In this document: piece after piece, positions 40,510 through 43,559 of the stretch | Position numbering within the stretch: the stretch's first letter is position 1 | How the letters are laid out: every line of letters starts with the position of its first letter | NCBI GenBank assembly: GCA_017462125.1 | Contig: JAFTRQ010000095.1 | Coordinates: 1 to 43,559 of the forward strand | From: Clostridia bacterium | Lineage (GTDB): Bacteria; Bacillota_A; Clostridia; Oscillospirales; CAG-272 | DNA length: 43,559 bases | Reading direction: 5' to 3' | Position numbers and translations under genes: made by a program | The notes under the pieces: model-generated | What the model was told of the DNA's origin: nothing | The model's input: only the letters and a program-made list of their open reading frames with translations | The model's database searches: none

Positions 40510-41718
40510 ATGAAATACCTTGTACTGATCCCCGACGGAATGGCAGACGAAAAGATTCCGTCGCTTGATAATAAAACCCCCATGGAGGCGGCAAAGAAGC
40601 CCTGCATGGACAGTCTGGCCTCCCGCTCTCTCGTGGGTCTCGTTTCCAACGTGCCCCAGGGTATGGTTCCCGAAAGCGACACCGCCAATATGGCGATCCT
40701 CTCCTTTGACCCCAAGGTCTATTCCAAGGGCCGCTCCCCTCTCGAGGCGGTCAGTATGGGACTTACCATGACACCCGGTCAGGTGGCATACCGTTGCAAT
40801 ATCGTTACGCTTTCCGACGAGGGTGACTACGACGAGAAGATCATGCTGGACCACAGCGCAGACGAGATCACCACCGCCGAGGCGGACGAGCTGATCAAAG
40901 CGCTTGACGCCGCTCTCGGCAACGAGGCGCGCCGCTTCTACACCGGCGTCAGCTATCGTCACTGCATCCTTTGGGAGGGCGGCTGTGATACCTACAATTT
41001 CATGCGTCCCCACGACATTCTCGGTCAGCATATCAAGGAATATCTCCCCTCGGGCGAGGACGGCAAGGTCTTTTACGAGCTGATGCGCGCAAGCTGGGAT
41101 ATCCTCAATCATCATCCCGTCAACGAGGCTCGCCGCGCCCGCGGTCTCAGACCCGCCAACTCGATCTGGCTCTGGAGCCCCGGCAAAAAGCCCGCGCTTC
41201 CCTCCTTTAAGGACAAATGGGGACTTGACGCGACCGTCATATCCGCCGTTGACCTGATCAAGGGCATCGGTCTTTGCGCAGGTATGAGATCCGTAGACGT
41301 TGAGGGCGCTACGGGCAACGTACATACCAACTACGACGGCAAGGCGCAGGCGGCGATCGAAGCCTTCAGAAGCGGTAGCGACTACGTCTACATTCACGTG
41401 GAAGGTCCCGACGAGTGCGGTCACAGAGCCGAGACCGAAAACAAGGTGCTCTCGGTTGAGCTGATCGACAGCAAGATCCTCGCTCCCGTTTACGAATATC
41501 TGAAGAGCACGGGCGAGGACTTCAAGATCATGGTCCTTCCCGACCACCCCACCCCCGTCCGTCTCCGCACCCACACCATCGACCCCGTACCCTTTATGAT
41601 CTACTCCTCCAAGGAGGACAAGATCGGCGTCACCTCCTTCACCGAGGCAGATGCCGAAAAGACAGGTCTTTATATTCCCCACGGCTTCACGCTGATGGAG
41701 CAATTTATTGAAAAATAA
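40510..41718 (+). CDS. ApgM-type cofactor-independent phosphoglycerate mutase / proposed homoserine kinase
   Basis: This 402-residue protein belongs to the alkaline phosphatase superfamily of archaeal-type phosphoglycerate mutases. IPDGMADEKIP carries D9, SDTANMAILSFDP carries the likely nucleophile S56, and VEGPDECGHR and LPDHPTP carry the metal ligands. Length is usual (about 400). Bacterial members of this subgroup have been annotated either as phosphoglycerate mutase or as a proposed homoserine kinase (TIGR02535 type). No threonine genes are adjacent. The start at 40510 fits family alignments (MKYLVLIPDG); the ribosome site GAAAGGAAACC is rather far. LepB and RbgA follow on the same strand. 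Confidence 0.8.
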   Translation: MKYLVLIPDGMADEKIPSLDNKTPMEAAKKPCMDSLASRSLVGLVSNVPQGMVPESDTANMAILSFDPKVYSKGRSPLEAVSMGLTMTPGQVAYRCNIVTLSDEGDYDEKIMLDHSADEITTAEADELIKALDAALGNEARRFYTGVSYRHCILWEGGCDTYNFMRPHDILGQHIKEYLPSGEDGKVFYELMRASWDILNHHPVNEARRARGLRPANSIWLWSPGKKPALPSFKDKWGLDATVISAVDLIKGIGLCAGMRSVDVEGATGNVHTNYDGKAQAAIEAFRSGSDYVYIHVEGPDECGHRAETENKVLSVELIDSKILAPVYEYLKSTGEDFKIMVLPDHPTPVRLRTHTIDPVPFMIYSSKEDKIGVTSFTEADAEKTGLYIPHGFTLMEQFIEK

Positions 41719-41729
41719 TCGAGGTGCTT

Positions 41730-42356
41730 ATGAATCAGAATCCCGAGATCGACAACGAGGCTGTAAGCGAAAAGCCGAAAAGCGGCGCGCTCGGCCTGCT
41801 CACAGGTCTGTTGGACTATGCAGAGATCATTGCCGCATCCATTCTCGCCGTGCTTCTCATCTTCACCTTTGCCGTACGGCTTTGCAGGGTGGACGGCGAC
41901 TCTATGAACAAAACGCTGTTACACACCGAGATGCTTCTCACCACCAATGCCTTTTACGAGCCCGAGCAGGGTGATATTATCGTCTTTCATTCCGTCGATT
42001 CCCAATTCAGCAAGCCTCTTGTCAAACGAGTGATCGCCACCGAGGGTCAGACCGTTGTGATCGACCTGACCGACAAGAAGGTTTTCGTGGACGGCGTTCT
42101 GCTCGACGAGCCCTACGTTTACCTTGACACGGGGATCTACAATCCCAACGGCTATTTTGACAGAAGCAAGCTTACCACCGACGAAAACGGTCACACCGTG
42201 TTTACCGATACCGTTCCCGAGGGTATGCTCTTCGTAATGGGCGATAACCGAAACCATTCCTCCGATTCCCGCTCCCGCGCCGTCGGTATGGTCGACGAGG
42301 ATTGCGTCATCGGCAAAGCGCTCCTGCGCCTTAAGCCCTTTACGGTTTTTGACTAA
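41730..42356 (+). CDS. lepB: Signal peptidase I (S26)
   Basis: This 208-residue protein has a cytoplasmic start, one membrane segment (about 30-50), the catalytic Ser in GDSMNKT (S58) and Lys in LVKRVIATEG (K99), and box E MGDNRNHSSDSR. It removes signal peptides from exported proteins on the outer face of the membrane. GAGGTG precedes the ATG at 41730. It lies 11 nt after the mutase gene and 39 nt before rbgA, a common neighbour of lepB in Firmicutes. Confidence 0.9.
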   Translation: MNQNPEIDNEAVSEKPKSGALGLLTGLLDYAEIIAASILAVLLIFTFAVRLCRVDGDSMNKTLLHTEMLLTTNAFYEPEQGDIIVFHSVDSQFSKPLVKRVIATEGQTVVIDLTDKKVFVDGVLLDEPYVYLDTGIYNPNGYFDRSKLTTDENGHTVFTDTVPEGMLFVMGDNRNHSSDSRSRAVGMVDEDCVIGKALLRLKPFTVFD

Positions 42357-42395
42357 CAGTAAGACATATCATAATTACTAAAAGGACTAAAAATT

Positions 42396-43256
42396 ATGCC
42401 ATCAGAACAGATACAGTGGTTTCCCGGTCATATGGCGAAAACGCGGAGAATGATCTCCGAGAACCTCAAAAACGTAGATATCGTCATTGAGATCCTCGAC
42501 GCGCGCATTCCCCGCTCCTCCCGTAACCCCGAGATCACCAAATTAATAGAAAACAAGCCCTCGCTGATCCTGCTCAACAAGGCGAACCTTGCCGACCCCG
42601 TGCAAAACAAGCTTTGGCAGGAATATTACAGCAGCGACAACACCGCCTGCATCCTCGTGGACTGTCTCACGGGCGAGGGGCTGAACAAGATCTACCCCAC
42701 CATACGCGAGCTGCTCAAGGAAAAGCTTGAGCGCTATGAAAGCAAGGGTATGACCCGCCGCCTTTACGCTATGGTGCTCGGCATCCCCAACGTGGGCAAA
42801 TCCACCTTGATCAATAAGCTTTCGGGCGGAAAGAAGGCGAAGGTAGAAAACCGCCCCGGTGTAACCCGCGACAAGCAATGGGTCTCCACGGGAATCGGTC
42901 TCGACCTGCTCGATATGCCCGGTATCCTCTGGCCGAAATTTGAGGACAGAACGGTGGGTGAAAACCTTGCCCTCACCGGCGCGATCAAGGACGACATTAT
43001 GGATATCGAATCCTTGGCTATGGTCTACTGCAACAGAATGAAAAGCCTCTATCCCGACACCCTCTCTGCCCGCTATAAGCTTGGCGATAAGGAAGGCTTT
43101 GTTGAGATGGGCGACTACGACCTGCTCTGCCTCATCGGCAAAAAGCGCGGGTTCCTCATTTCGGGCGGCGAGATCAATACCGAAAGAACCGCCGATATGC
43201 TGCTTGACGAGTTCCGCGCGGCAAAGCTTGGTAGGATTACACTTGATAGAGTTTGA
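42396..43256 (+). CDS. rbgA: Ribosome biogenesis GTPase RbgA (YlqF)
   Basis: This 286-residue protein is a circularly permuted GTPase. It starts with IQWFPGHMAKTRR (7-19), then G4 NKAN (61-64), G1 GIPNVGKST (129-137) and G3 DMPG (173-176), in the order typical for the family, and a C-terminal RNA-binding helical domain. RbgA helps late assembly of the 50S subunit. AAAGGA precedes the start. It is the last gene of the mutase-lepB-rbgA group. Confidence 0.95.
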   Translation: MPSEQIQWFPGHMAKTRRMISENLKNVDIVIEILDARIPRSSRNPEITKLIENKPSLILLNKANLADPVQNKLWQEYYSSDNTACILVDCLTGEGLNKIYPTIRELLKEKLERYESKGMTRRLYAMVLGIPNVGKSTLINKLSGGKKAKVENRPGVTRDKQWVSTGIGLDLLDMPGILWPKFEDRTVGENLALTGAIKDDIMDIESLAMVYCNRMKSLYPDTLSARYKLGDKEGFVEMGDYDLLCLIGKKRGFLISGGEINTERTADMLLDEFRAAKLGRITLDRV

Positions 43257-43559
43257 GGAATTGCGATTTATGGGTGAGATGCACGCCGCCGTGACGATTA
43301 ATTTAAAACCAATGCCGGCGGACCGTCGAGGACGCCGGTCCCTACAGATCAATCGTTTGATAATCGTTCTACGGTAAGGAAATACACCACAAGCGAATTG
43401 TAGGGACCGACGTCCTCGGCGGTCCGCAAAACGAACAATTTGAACCGACGAAACGGCGAGGTTTTGCAATTTCAAACGCTTCGACAAATCAAAATTTGAC
43501 GTAGGGCGGGGGCTTGCTCCCGCCGTGACGAACGATTTGAACCAACGCAACGGCGGGAG
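43257..43559. repeat. Right-edge GC-rich inverted repeats
   Basis: No gene is supported. 43318-43345 (GCGGACCGTCGAGGACGCCG onwards) and 43400-43427 are inverted copies with about two differences in 28. From 43502 a second copy of the 36213-36306 element begins (GTAGGGCGGGGG, CTCCCGCCGTGACGAA) and is cut by the window edge. A partial core CCGCCGTGACGA also occurs at about 43287. Confidence 0.6.

Noticed and set aside
40450..41703. Long minus-strand frame (417 codons) opposite the phosphomutase gene
   Set aside because: Antisense shadow; the plus-strand gene has all family motifs and the frame has no promoter or ribosome site.
1..43559. tRNA, rRNA or tmRNA genes
   Set aside because: No cloverleaf with GGTTCGAATCC-type arm and acceptor pairing, and no rRNA-like conserved stretch, was seen.

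Overview
The window reads as chromosomal DNA of an anaerobic, Gram-positive, gut-type clostridium (Oscillospirales/Christensenellales-like; this is an inference from content). Supporting signs are DUF1836, IreB and PocR/AraC regulators, a SpoIVFB-like M50 protease, RbgA, a lipoprotein-type binding protein, purine-rich ribosome binding sites (AGGAGG) and many TTGACA-17-TATAAT promoters. Coding density is high on both strands. No rRNA, tRNA, CRISPR array, integrase or recognisable transposase was seen.

Layout. 1-2150: hairpin repeats, then an orphan solute-binding lipoprotein with a long 5' leader. 2180-13110: the most unusual block, eleven same-strand genes ending at a strong terminator. It holds a soluble three-module FtsK/EssC-like ATPase, a zinc-ribbon/acidic-repeat protein, three zinc-ribbon proteins with BspA-type leucine-rich repeats, a double-zinc-ribbon protein with a DUF6273-like end, and five small helical or coiled-coil proteins. 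Three of the last group carry a WXG100-type tryptophan turn at residues 41-45. I read it as a possible type VII-like (Esx) or intracellular scaffold system without its usual membrane parts. 13185-23312: a carbohydrate locus with two beta-helix glycosidases (GH110-like and GH28-like), a sialidase-fold protein, a DapA/NanA-type aldolase, a TIM-barrel isomerase, a metallo-beta-lactamase-fold protein and three AraC regulators. None of the enzymes has a signal peptide. 23339-29600: an M50 protease, then a DUF1836 regulator, membrane protein, IreB, RibF and a degenerate D,D-carboxypeptidase, then a glycerophosphodiesterase. 29760-32675: an AT-rich island with a 22-residue cationic peptide, a secreted subtilase with an altered triad and a lipoprotein. 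33066-36133: a MoxR-DUF58-DUF4129 operon whose last gene is frameshifted, bracketed by arrays of tiny hairpins. 36373-37033: a divergent SLOG/XRE pair with overlapping promoters. 37087-43256: housekeeping-type genes (SPFH/NfeD, an alkaline-phosphatase-superfamily phosphomutase, signal peptidase I, RbgA). The right edge holds GC-rich repeats.

The best candidates for undescribed biology are the FtsK/WXG/zinc-ribbon-LRR cluster, a structured leader of about 120 nt shared by two unrelated genes (8641-8762 and 28640-28760), and the inverted arrays of micro-hairpins separated by a constant nonamer (139-191, 32708-32908, 35845-36052). All functional calls come from reading the sequence by eye; no database search was run.
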